Positions 17,361 to 25,529 of a stretch of 64,000 bases of DNA are shown piece after piece. This DNA is from Ignavibacteriales bacterium (GTDB taxonomy: Bacteria > Bacteroidota > Ignavibacteria > UBA10030). Positions within the stretch are counted from its first letter, which is position 1. Each line of letters begins with the position of its first letter. The translations under genes and the position numbers were made by a program. The notes under the pieces were generated by a model that did no database searches, had not been told where the DNA came from, and worked only from the letters and a program-made list of their open reading frames with translations. The stretch is from positions 1-64,000 of the forward strand of contig JAPLFQ010000004.1 in assembly GCA_026390595.1 (NCBI GenBank), read 5' to 3'.

Positions 17361-20042
17361 ATGAAAACAACATATCATATTGTATCGCATTCGCACTGGG
17401 ATCGGGAGTGGTATTTTCCATTCGATCGCTTTCGGTCGATGCTTGTAGACATGATCGAAGATCTCCTGGAACTGATGGAACGAAACCCCGAGTTCAAGTC
17501 CTACACGCTCGACGGCCAAATGGCCGCCGTGATGGACTACCTTGAAATTCGTCCCGACCGGGCCGAAACGTTGCGCCGTCTGGTGGAGGAAAAAAAGCTC
17601 TTCATAGGTCCCTGGTATATCCTCAACGACGAATTTCTTTCCAGCGGTGAATCACATCTCAGGAATCTCTCCCTCGGGTTTCGTCTTGGCGAACGTCTTG
17701 GCGGCGTGATGCCGGTTGGATATATCCCGGATCAATTTGGGCACATAGCTCAAATGCCCCAGATATTGCAGGGATTTGGCATCGATACAGCGCTGATCTA
17801 CAGGGGCTTTGGAGGGGAACCGGGGCAGGAGTTGTCCGAGTATTGGTGGATAAGTCCCGACGGAACACGCGTGCTCATGCACCATTTGCCGCGGGATGGA
17901 TACAGCGCGGGCTATTTTGCCTCAACGGATGAGTCCGTCATTCTGCAGAAGTTTAACCGCTTGAAAAAGGAATTGGACGCGCGGGCCACCACCTCGCAGC
18001 GCCTCTTCTTCAACGGCGGCGACCATCACTGGCCCGACGAAGAAGTCACGGTGGCTCTCGCCCAATTGCGGAAGCACTTCGACGCCGATTTCAAGCACAG
18101 TAACTTTCCGGACTTTTTTGCCGCGGTCAAACATGAACTCAACGCGTCGACGTCACTCCCGCGGTTGGAGGGCGAAACGCGTTTCGGTTTCCGCTATGCG
18201 TTCGCAGTGCTGGGCGGAGTCTTCTCGAGCAGGATGTACCTCAAGCAGTTGAATGCCGAATGCGAAACACTCCTGGAACGGTATCTCGAGCCGCTCAATG
18301 TTCTCGCCGTGGCGGGCGGGCTGCGGAGCAGGGCGCCGCAGATTGAACAGGCATGGAAGTACGTGCTTCAGAACCAGGACCATGACGCGATATGCGGGAC
18401 CAGCGTTGACGAGGTTCATCGCGAAATGGTGGTGCGCTACAACAAGGCAATGCAAATTGGAAACCATGTGCGAGCCGAATGTCTTGCGGCGCTGTTGCCG
18501 TATGACGAGCGCGAGCACCACGACGACCGGTTTGTATTCGTGTTTAACCCGTCGCCGTTCACACGCACGGAGGTTGTGGAGGCCGATGTAGAATTCTTCC
18601 TGCAGGACGTCGTGGTCGGTTTGAATCCTGAAGTGAACGTGGACGCGAAACGTCCTTCGGCCAAGGGATTCAAGCTCATCGACGCACGTGGAGCAGAAGT
18701 GCCGTATCAGGTGCTTCGCAGGAAAGAAGATTTTGGTGTGACGTATTCGAAGCACGACTATCCTCATCAAACGCTCGCGGACCGGTTTTCACTGATCCTT
18801 TCGGCACAGAACGTGCCGGCCCTCGGGTGGAAGGGATTGTCGGTCGTACAAACGGAAGACATGCCCCGTTACGAATCGGCGCTCCGGCTCGGCCGCAATT
18901 TCATGGAGAATGACTTTGTGCGAGTCGAGGTGGCACAGACCGGGGTTGTTTCCCTGACCGACAAGTCGACCGGGCTGAGGTTTGAAAAGATCAACTTCTT
19001 CGAAGACTCGGGTGACGTGGGGGATGAATACAATTACTCATACCCGGAACGGGATGAATGGATTGTGTCGGATCAACGTCGGGCACTTGTTTCGGTTGAG
19101 GAAGAGGGTCCCCTGCGCGTAGCGCTCAGAATTGATCATCGGATGATGGTGCCGGTGTCAGCTACGACGGATGAGAAGTCCCGTTCTTCCCAGAAAACCG
19201 AGCTCGCGATTTCCACGGTGCTGTCGATAACGCAGCTGTCGAAACGTGTAGATATCAAGACCACGGTCTTAAACTCGGTCAAGGATCATCGCCTGCGGAC
19301 GCTGTTTGCCACTGGCATCACGACGGACGAGTCGATTGCAGATACGCCGTTTGCCGTTGTCAATCGCAAGCACCGGCTGTACGACACCACGCAGTTTGCG
19401 ATCGAGCATCCGGCGATGGTCGCACCGATGCAGAGATTCGTAACGATACGCGACGCGCAGAAGAGTTTCACGCTGATCGTCAAGGGACTTCCCGAATACG
19501 AGCTCAAGCTCGATGAACCGGGCGTGTTGGCGTTGACATTGCTTCGATGTGTGGGAAAACTCTCAGGTCGGGAGCTGATTACACGTCCAGGCGGCGCCGC
19601 CGGATGGTGGAATGAAACACCTGATGCGCAATGCCCGGGAACGCACACGTTCGAGTATTCTGTCCTGCCTGGCACAGCCGGCGACGTTTCGGATTGGTCC
19701 TCGATCCTGAAAGAAGTCGAACTCTTCACGGTTCCTCCTCTGACCGTCAACCGGAAGAACGATCAACTGGTTCTGGAACACAGCTTTGTTTCAATAACAC
19801 CAGATTCGCTCACTCTTTCGGCCCTGAAAACTGCCGATGAAAAAAGGGGAATTGTGCTCCGTGTCAGCAATCCGGTTGACCGCACGGTTCAGGGAGAAAT
19901 TCACTTGAGCCTGCCGGTCAAGGAAGCGTTCAGGGCAAAAATGAACGAGGAGATTACAGAAGCGGTCCCAGTGTCGAAGGGGCACAGATTGCACATCACT
20001 GTGAAGCCGTTCGAGGTCGTTACGCTGCTGATTCATGTGTGA
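17361..20042 (+). CDS. Glycoside hydrolase family 38 alpha-mannosidase
   Basis: An 893-residue cytoplasmic enzyme. It begins with the GH38 zinc site HSHWDREW (about residues 10-17; His12 and Asp14 as ligands), followed by GYIPDQFGH with the catalytic Asp nucleophile and QDHDAICGTSVDEVH, which supplies the later His ligand. The rest is the helical linker and large beta domains of the family. The layout is that of bacterial GH38 enzymes such as MngB, which cleaves (6-phospho)mannosylglycerate. Three in-frame starts exist: TTG 17343 (with AGGG five bases before it), ATG 17352 and ATG 17361; the last is chosen because homologues start just before the zinc motif. No signal peptide, so its substrate is imported. 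Confidence 0.9.
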   Translation: MKTTYHIVSHSHWDREWYFPFDRFRSMLVDMIEDLLELMERNPEFKSYTLDGQMAAVMDYLEIRPDRAETLRRLVEEKKLFIGPWYILNDEFLSSGESHLRNLSLGFRLGERLGGVMPVGYIPDQFGHIAQMPQILQGFGIDTALIYRGFGGEPGQELSEYWWISPDGTRVLMHHLPRDGYSAGYFASTDESVILQKFNRLKKELDARATTSQRLFFNGGDHHWPDEEVTVALAQLRKHFDADFKHSNFPDFFAAVKHELNASTSLPRLEGETRFGFRYAFAVLGGVFSSRMYLKQLNAECETLLERYLEPLNVLAVAGGLRSRAPQIEQAWKYVLQNQDHDAICGTSVDEVHREMVVRYNKAMQIGNHVRAECLAALLPYDEREHHDDRFVFVFNPSPFTRTEVVEADVEFFLQDVVVGLNPEVNVDAKRPSAKGFKLIDARGAEVPYQVLRRKEDFGVTYSKHDYPHQTLADRFSLILSAQNVPALGWKGLSVVQTEDMPRYESALRLGRNFMENDFVRVEVAQTGVVSLTDKSTGLRFEKINFFEDSGDVGDEYNYSYPERDEWIVSDQRRALVSVEEEGPLRVALRIDHRMMVPVSATTDEKSRSSQKTELAISTVLSITQLSKRVDIKTTVLNSVKDHRLRTLFATGITTDESIADTPFAVVNRKHRLYDTTQFAIEHPAMVAPMQRFVTIRDAQKSFTLIVKGLPEYELKLDEPGVLALTLLRCVGKLSGRELITRPGGAAGWWNETPDAQCPGTHTFEYSVLPGTAGDVSDWSSILKEVELFTVPPLTVNRKNDQLVLEHSFVSITPDSLTLSALKTADEKRGIVLRVSNPVDRTVQGEIHLSLPVKEAFRAKMNEEITEAVPVSKGHRLHITVKPFEVVTLLIHV

Positions 20043-20158
20043 AATCGCCGGTGGTAAATGGCAAACGGCCAACAGTGAACAGTTGTCAACTTCAAAACCT
20101 TAAACTTGAAACTCTAAATCTAAACTTCAAACTCATAATCCAAAACTCAAAACTCGCT
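20043..20158. repeat. Degenerate AAACT-word intergenic tract
   Basis: This 116-base spacer is one of the longest gaps in the cluster and from about 20085 to 20158 is built of overlapping variants of AAACTT, AAACTC, TAAACT and CAAAACTC, ending AAACTCGCT directly before the ATG at 20159. The words are not an exact tandem repeat. A frame is open through the tract from 20039, giving a low-complexity N-terminal extension of about 40 residues, which I take to be chance. The same kind of tract precedes the gene at 195. No promoter or terminator was recognised. Confidence 0.6.
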
Positions 20159-20983
20159 ATGTCCACACTTCCCGGAAACCAGCTTCGCACCAGCAGAATT
20201 CTCAACCCTTCTTCAGGCAACGGTATCGTTGTTGCGATCGATCATGGTCTCTTCATCGGACCCCTTCCGGGCATCGAAGATACAAGCAAAGCGATTGATG
20301 TACTGCTGCCGGGTCAGCCTGACGCTATTCAGATGACGCCGGGGACCACGCGCGCCAATCTTCATAAATTCTACGGCAAGAACAAACCTGGCGTAATTGT
20401 CCGCCTCGATGCAACGAACATCTGGCGGAAGAAGCCCGCCCCGAAAGAAGGATACTACACGCACGTCGCAACTGTAAAAGACGCAGTTCAACTCGGAGCG
20501 GACGCCGTCGTGACATTTTTGTTTGCGGGTTACGATACCGACGCTCAGGAGGCGGATAACCTGCAGACGCTCGCACGGATCGCAGCAGAAAGCCGCGAGT
20601 ACGGAATTCCCTTCATCGTGGAACCGCTGGCGATCCAGAAGGGGGCAAACGTGGTTCGCGATTTCGAAATCATGAAGCTCATCATACGCATGGCATCTGA
20701 AATCGGGGCAGACCTGATCAAAGCGGATTTTCCTGAATCGAAGAAACAATTTCAGGAACTCATCGGCGTTTCATCAGTCCCAATCCTCGTGCGAGGTGGA
20801 CCAAAGATGGACTCCGACCGTGAAATGCTCCAGATGGTAAAAGATGCCATTGACTGCGGCGCCAAGGGGATTGTCTTCGGGCGCAACGTATGGCAGCATA
20901 AAGATCCTGCGAAGATTCTCAAGGCGCTGGCGGCAATTGTGCACGAAGGCCAGAATGTTACGAAAGCGTTGAAAGCGCTCTAG
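20159..20983 (+). CDS. Class I aldolase of the DhnA/LsrF type
   Basis: A 274-residue TIM-barrel aldolase. GIVVAIDHGLFIGP near the N-terminus is the family's first strand, ADAVVTFLFAGYD the middle, and GADLIKADFPE carries the lysine expected to form the Schiff base; RGGPKMDSD and AKGIVFGRNVWQ form the phosphate-binding strands. Relatives include archaeal-type fructose-bisphosphate aldolase and LsrF; most act on phosphorylated ketoses. It fits downstream of the PfkB kinases as the carbon-carbon cleaving step. The frame is open 40 residues further upstream, but that extension is encoded by the low-complexity tract and does not resemble the family, so the ATG at 20159 is taken as start. Confidence 0.85.
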   Translation: MSTLPGNQLRTSRILNPSSGNGIVVAIDHGLFIGPLPGIEDTSKAIDVLLPGQPDAIQMTPGTTRANLHKFYGKNKPGVIVRLDATNIWRKKPAPKEGYYTHVATVKDAVQLGADAVVTFLFAGYDTDAQEADNLQTLARIAAESREYGIPFIVEPLAIQKGANVVRDFEIMKLIIRMASEIGADLIKADFPESKKQFQELIGVSSVPILVRGGPKMDSDREMLQMVKDAIDCGAKGIVFGRNVWQHKDPAKILKALAAIVHEGQNVTKALKAL

Positions 20984-21052
20984 CCGGCAGGGTGCCGGGT
21001 GAAAGCGTGAAACAACAGTTGTGCGGCATTAACGACCGAAAGGGTTGATGTG

Positions 21053-22177
21053 ATGCAAAAAGAAATCCGTGTTGGGTTGATTGGTTTTGGGCAAATGGGC
21101 CGCATTCACTCGTATGCCTATCGCTCGATCCCCATGTACTATGATGGCAGCCCCTGCAAGATCACGCTCAAATGTGTCTGTGACACAAACGAATCGCTTG
21201 CGAAAAAAGGGGTGGACCAGGCGGGCTTCGAGTCGTACACAACCGACTATCGAGAACTCATCGCCCGCAGCGATATTGATGTCGTCAATATCTGCACCCC
21301 GAACAAGCTGCACAAAGACTCGGTCATCGCCGCGCTCAGGGGCGGCAAGCATGTGTATTGTGAGAAGCCGCTTGCGTTCGACGAAGCGGAGGCAAAAGAA
21401 ATCGTGGCAGTAGCAGATCAATCGGGCTTGAAACACCAGATAACGGCGGAATACCGTTTCATCCCCGCCATCATGAAGGCCAAAGAGCTGATCAACGCGG
21501 ATTTCGTAGGGCGGGTGTTTCATTTTCGCGGCTTGTATCTGCATTCGGGTTATATCGATCCAAAACGGCCGCGTGAATGGCGCTTGGTGAAAGAAATGAT
21601 CGGCGGCGGTGTGCTTGTTGATTTGGGTCCGCACATCCTGGATATCATGCAATATCTCGTCGGCGATGTTGACATGGTCTCAGCGACGATGGAAACGTTC
21701 TTCAAAGAGCGCCCGCTCCCTGAAAATCCAAAAAAGAAAGGGAAAGTGGATGTCGAAGACGCTATTACAGCGTTGCTGAGGTTCAAGAATGGCGGTATCG
21801 GGATCGCCGAAATGTCGCGTGTGGCCACAGGCGCTGAAGACGAGATGCGCTTTGAGATCAACGGTCAGACCGGAGCGCTGAAATTCAATTTGATGAACCC
21901 AAACGAGCTGCTTGCCTACAACGCGAATGATGCGAAGGGCGTACAGGGGTATAAGTCGATCAGCACGGTACAGAAGTATCCCGCTCCAGCGATCATGCCG
22001 GCTCCGAAATTCACCATGGGGTGGGTGCGGTCGCATGTGGCGGCACAATACAGTTTTCTCGACTGCGTCGTGAATGACAGAATTCCGTCACCGAATTTCC
22101 ACGATGCGCTCAAGATTCACCACCTGATGGAAGCAATCTACAAGGCGGTCGAGGCAAAGCAATGGGTGAAGGTCTAA
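21053..22177 (+). CDS. Gfo/Idh/MocA-family oxidoreductase
   Basis: A 374-residue dehydrogenase. The Rossmann signature GLIGFGQMGRIHSYAY is at residues 9-24 or so, the catalytic EKP in VYCEKPLAFDE (about 104-114), and VDLGPHILDIMQYLVG is the substrate-domain segment with the conserved DxxxH. Starts at GTG 21050 and ATG 21053 are adjacent; the ATG is preferred, with AAAGGG about nine bases upstream. Typical substrates are myo-inositol, glucose-type sugars, sugar acids or NDP-sugars. Its 3' end overlaps the ferritin-like gene by 16 bases, so those two are probably translationally coupled, an unusual pairing. Confidence 0.88.
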   Translation: MQKEIRVGLIGFGQMGRIHSYAYRSIPMYYDGSPCKITLKCVCDTNESLAKKGVDQAGFESYTTDYRELIARSDIDVVNICTPNKLHKDSVIAALRGGKHVYCEKPLAFDEAEAKEIVAVADQSGLKHQITAEYRFIPAIMKAKELINADFVGRVFHFRGLYLHSGYIDPKRPREWRLVKEMIGGGVLVDLGPHILDIMQYLVGDVDMVSATMETFFKERPLPENPKKKGKVDVEDAITALLRFKNGGIGIAEMSRVATGAEDEMRFEINGQTGALKFNLMNPNELLAYNANDAKGVQGYKSISTVQKYPAPAIMPAPKFTMGWVRSHVAAQYSFLDCVVNDRIPSPNFHDALKIHHLMEAIYKAVEAKQWVKV

Positions 22178-23436
22178 AAGGAATTGAGAATCTACTACTC
22201 GGAAACATGAAGGGAAGGCGCATGGCAGGCACGTTGACCGTTCAACAAAATCTTGAACTCCTTGGCCGCTACCGGTACGTCGAGATGCAGTGTATGGAAT
22301 TGATGGGGAGCTGGGCTTATACGATGGTCGATCCGGAAATCAAGATCGGATTCGGCCGGCACATGTTTCAGGATTCCGTCCATGCGGACTTGCTGGGCAA
22401 GCGCATTCCCGAACTGAAGGGGCGGTCACAGCATTTCCATTCCATACCCCCAAGTGATGAGTTTGTCAAATTGCTTGAGAAGATCTGGATGGAATCCGAC
22501 GAGCTACTGCGCATGGTTGGATTGTATCGGATCTTGAAGCCCGAACTTGTCAACGCCTATCGACGCCACATAGAGCGCCTCGAACTTCCCGCTGATGAAC
22601 CGACAGGCCGCATTCTTCTGCTGATCGCCGATGAGGAGCAGGATCACATCGAGTGGGCTGACAAACTCATCGGGCGGCTCGCTTCTGACGGGAAACGGTC
22701 TGAAGAGATCGCCGCATGGCAGAAGACTCGTACACAGGAAATGCACGCAGCCGGTGGTGTTTGGGGAGAAGGAAGAAAGGGGGGCACGTACGTTTTCAAG
22801 AAGACGCATCCGTACAGCAAGCTCCCCGTTCGCGATGGTCGGTGGAACATCCTGCAAGATCCTGCGGAGTTCAAAGAGAAGGATTGGTCGTTTGACACGA
22901 ACGACGGGAAACTCCATCTGCTTCACGACCTGCTGAACAGCGAATTCATCACGGTAGAGAGGATGGGGCTGATCCTGTCTGATTTTCCGGAAATACCGTG
23001 GCAGATGAAACTGGATATGGCGCGTCAGGCGTGGGATGAAGCGCGGCACGCGGAAATTGTTCAGCGACGCCTGGAAGAACTCGGCGGCCATGTTGGCATG
23101 TTTCCAACAAGTTGTTTCGGGTGGGAACAGGACGTCAATCGTCCGGACCCGCTGGAACGCCTGGCCCTTTCGAACATGACGTTCGAGAGCGAGAGCTGCA
23201 AACATCTGCGTGACTGGATAACAAAAGCGAAACGCACAGGGGATACACGTTCCCTGCAGCTTGTGGAATTTCTTCTCGCTGACGAGGTCAATCACGTCTT
23301 GTACGGTGTCCACTGGATCGACGAACTCACGAAGAACGATCCCGAGCGCCGGAAACGGGTGATGGCGTATCCTGAAGAAGTCTTGGCGAGTCAGCATCCC
23401 GTTGGTGTCTATTTCAAGGAAACAAAGAACGCCTGA
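22162..23436 (+). CDS. Tandem ferritin-like (DUF455-type) di-iron protein, function unknown
   Basis: A 424-residue protein consisting of two ferritin-like helical bundles. In the second, SEFITVERMG, DEARHAEIV (ExxH), ESESCKHL and ADEVNHVLYG (ExxH) give the full set of Glu and His ligands for a di-iron centre. In the first, YVEMQCMEL, FQDSVHADLL (DxxH instead of ExxH) and ADEEQDHIEW (ExxH) suggest a second, slightly altered site. Relatives include DUF455 proteins and oxygenases such as MiaE; the reaction is unknown. GAGG at 22151-22154 supports the start at 22162; internal ATGs at 22207 and 22222 are possible. Coupled to a sugar dehydrogenase gene and followed by a fumarylacetoacetase-fold hydrolase, so an oxidative step in the pathway is conceivable. 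Confidence 0.7.
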   Translation: MGEGLKGIENLLLGNMKGRRMAGTLTVQQNLELLGRYRYVEMQCMELMGSWAYTMVDPEIKIGFGRHMFQDSVHADLLGKRIPELKGRSQHFHSIPPSDEFVKLLEKIWMESDELLRMVGLYRILKPELVNAYRRHIERLELPADEPTGRILLLIADEEQDHIEWADKLIGRLASDGKRSEEIAAWQKTRTQEMHAAGGVWGEGRKGGTYVFKKTHPYSKLPVRDGRWNILQDPAEFKEKDWSFDTNDGKLHLLHDLLNSEFITVERMGLILSDFPEIPWQMKLDMARQAWDEARHAEIVQRRLEELGGHVGMFPTSCFGWEQDVNRPDPLERLALSNMTFESESCKHLRDWITKAKRTGDTRSLQLVEFLLADEVNHVLYGVHWIDELTKNDPERRKRVMAYPEEVLASQHPVGVYFKETKNA

Positions 23437-23483
23437 CCATAACCCCGGCCGGGAGACCCATTACATCCCCGAGGAAAACCGCA

Positions 23484-24380
23484 ATGAAGGTAGCACAATT
23501 TGAAGATACGCAGGGTTACTGCATCGGCATCTTTGACAAGGGTCGATGGATCAACCTCTCCGACGCTGAAGCGGCATATACAGCGATTACGCAAAAGGTC
23601 GTCGTGGAGCCGACGACAACGATTCTTCAGCTTCTTGAAGACGGTCGCTTCGATCCGGCAGAATTCAGAGTCGTTCTACAATTCCTGGAGAAGCACAAGC
23701 TCGAGAAACAGTATCTGATCAGCAAAGACGCGGTTCTGAAGGCCCCCATCCTGCGTCCCCCAAAAATCGTCGCACTTGGTCTCAACTACGCACTCCATGC
23801 CAAGGAAGGTAACGCGGCGGTTCCGAAGGAACCGATCATCTTCATGAAGGCAGGCTCCTCGGTGATTGGTCCGGGTGATACCATCCTGCTGCCAAAAGGT
23901 TTGGGGAGAATGGATCATGAAATCGAATTGGCCGTCATCATTGGGCGGCGGACAACAGCGGCAAGGAAAAAGGACGCCCTGAGTTATGTAGCCGGCTATA
24001 CGATACTGAACGACGTGACGGCGCGCGAGCTGCAGACAAGCGATCTTGAGAAGAAACACCCATGGTTTCGTTCGAAGAGCTATGATACGTTTACGCCTCT
24101 TGGCCCCTGGATCGTGACGGCAGACGAAATCGGCAGCCCGATCGAGCTCGGACTCGAATGCCGCGTCAACGGCACCGTACGTCAGAAGTCGAACACAAAG
24201 AACATGGTTTTTGACGTGCCCACGCAGATTGAATTCATCTCCAAATTCATTACCCTGGAGCCCGGCGACATCATCTCCACGGGAACCCCCCACGGGATCG
24301 GACCGATAAAACATGGCGATGAAGTCGTTTGTCGGATCAAGAATATCGGCGAACTGAAGAACCCGGTTCGGGATCGATGA
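23484..24380 (+). CDS. Fumarylacetoacetate hydrolase-family protein
   Basis: A 298-residue protein with a short N-terminal domain and the FAH fold from about residue 90. ALGLNYALHAKE opens the catalytic domain, GRMDHEIELAVIIG contains the metal-binding Glu pair, NDVTARELQ the Asp/Arg segment, and STGTPHGIG the conserved C-terminal loop. Members hydrolyse or decarboxylate 1,3-diketo acids, or dehydrate keto-deoxy sugar acids (for example diketo-deoxy-rhamnonate hydrolase). In this locus a role in sugar-acid breakdown is the likeliest. The next gene's ATG overlaps its stop (ATGA). GAGGAAAACC just upstream is the ribosome binding site. Confidence 0.88.
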   Translation: MKVAQFEDTQGYCIGIFDKGRWINLSDAEAAYTAITQKVVVEPTTTILQLLEDGRFDPAEFRVVLQFLEKHKLEKQYLISKDAVLKAPILRPPKIVALGLNYALHAKEGNAAVPKEPIIFMKAGSSVIGPGDTILLPKGLGRMDHEIELAVIIGRRTTAARKKDALSYVAGYTILNDVTARELQTSDLEKKHPWFRSKSYDTFTPLGPWIVTADEIGSPIELGLECRVNGTVRQKSNTKNMVFDVPTQIEFISKFITLEPGDIISTGTPHGIGPIKHGDEVVCRIKNIGELKNPVRDR

Positions 24381-25480
24381 AGATTGATCAGGTTACACTG
24401 ACGCATGTGCGAGTCCCGCTCGTCGAGCCGTTCAGAATCAGCAACGGCGAGATCGCAGAGAAAGACGCGATCCTGGTGGGTGTGTTCAGTGGAGGACTTG
24501 TGGGATATGGAGAATCCTCTCCGATGTCAGGGTCATTCTATTCAGACGAGACCCCGGAATCGGCGTGGAACTGTCTTATGAATGATCTGATTCCCGGGTT
24601 GCTTCGAATTGCTCCTGATTCAATCGAAGAAATCAATACGCTGGTCGATCAAACGAAAGGAAACGCGTTCGCAAAGGCGGGTATCGAAACAGCCTTTTGG
24701 GATTTGCAGGCACAACAAGACGGAAAACCATTGTGTGCCGAGTTGGGAGGCAGCCGCACTAAGGTTGAATCAGGCCTTGCCGTGGGGATCTATCCGACGG
24801 TGCGGGAGCTTCTCCGGGCGATCGAGAAACATCTCGTTGAAGGGTACAAACGGGTGAAGATAAAAATTCAGCCCGGCTGGGATATGAAGCCGCTGAGCGA
24901 GGTCCGTGGAGAGTTTGGCAAGATTGCTCTGATGGTCGACGCCAATTGCGCGTATACACTGAAGGATCTTCACCATCTCAAAGCGCTCGATGATTTTGAG
25001 TTGATGATGGTTGAGCAGCCTCTTCCAAAAGACGACCTGGAAGGACATGCTGCACTGCAGGCCGTCCTGCGGACTCCGGTGTGCCTTGATGAAAGCGCGA
25101 AGGATGTTCCGACGGTGAAAAGAGCCATCGAGCTCAAGGCGTGCAAGATCGTAAACATCAAGATTCAACGCGTGGGCGGATTACAGAACGCAAAGAAAAT
25201 GCATGATCTCTGCGCCGAGAATACAATACCTGTGTGGGGGGGCACGATGCCGGAGCTGGGCATCGGCGGCGCTCAGACGGTACACCTTGCCACGCTGGGG
25301 AATTTCATGTTCCCGACAGACGTAGAATCCTCGAGGAGATGGTTTGTCGATGATATTATCGAACCGCTCCTGGAAGTCCGGAATGGAATGATCTCCCTGC
25401 CGGAAAGTACGGGCAACGGCTACAAGGTCGATCCTCGCAAAGTTCAACAGTACAAAGTCCGGGAGGAGAGCTTCAGATAA
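24377..25480 (+). CDS. Enolase-superfamily enzyme of the OSBS/N-succinylamino-acid racemase type
   Basis: A 367-residue MLE-subgroup enzyme. Catalytic acid/base lysines are in VKIKIQ (Lys161, Lys163) and NIKIQRVGG (Lys262); the Mg ligands are Asp188 (VDANCAY), Glu213 (VEQPL) and Asp238 (LDES). The C-terminal GGTMPELGIGGA corresponds to the segment typical of o-succinylbenzoate synthase and N-succinylamino acid racemase. No other menaquinone genes are nearby, so racemisation of an N-acylamino acid, or another abstraction of an alpha proton, is more likely than MenC function. The start at 24377 overlaps the preceding stop; an upstream in-frame ATG at 24329 lies inside the FAH gene and is unlikely. 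An M20 deacylase lies 3.8 kb downstream. Confidence 0.82.
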   Translation: MKIDQVTLTHVRVPLVEPFRISNGEIAEKDAILVGVFSGGLVGYGESSPMSGSFYSDETPESAWNCLMNDLIPGLLRIAPDSIEEINTLVDQTKGNAFAKAGIETAFWDLQAQQDGKPLCAELGGSRTKVESGLAVGIYPTVRELLRAIEKHLVEGYKRVKIKIQPGWDMKPLSEVRGEFGKIALMVDANCAYTLKDLHHLKALDDFELMMVEQPLPKDDLEGHAALQAVLRTPVCLDESAKDVPTVKRAIELKACKIVNIKIQRVGGLQNAKKMHDLCAENTIPVWGGTMPELGIGGAQTVHLATLGNFMFPTDVESSRRWFVDDIIEPLLEVRNGMISLPESTGNGYKVDPRKVQQYKVREESFR

Positions 25481-25529
25481 ACTCGGCGATGCTCGTTCGC
25501 AGAGAACAGACAAAAGGGAGCTCGGGAAC

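Noticed and set aside
20039-20158. N-terminal extension of the aldolase from 20039
   Set aside because: The extra residues are encoded by a low-complexity word tract and do not match the family, which starts at the ATG at 20159.
22504-23397. Minus-strand open frame of 297 codons opposite the ferritin-like gene
   Set aside because: The + strand product has conserved metal-ligand motifs; the antisense frame has none and would break the co-directional cluster.
24377-25480. Calling the enolase-superfamily gene menC
   Set aside because: No menaquinone gene is nearby, and OSBS and NSAR activities cannot be separated by the motifs seen.
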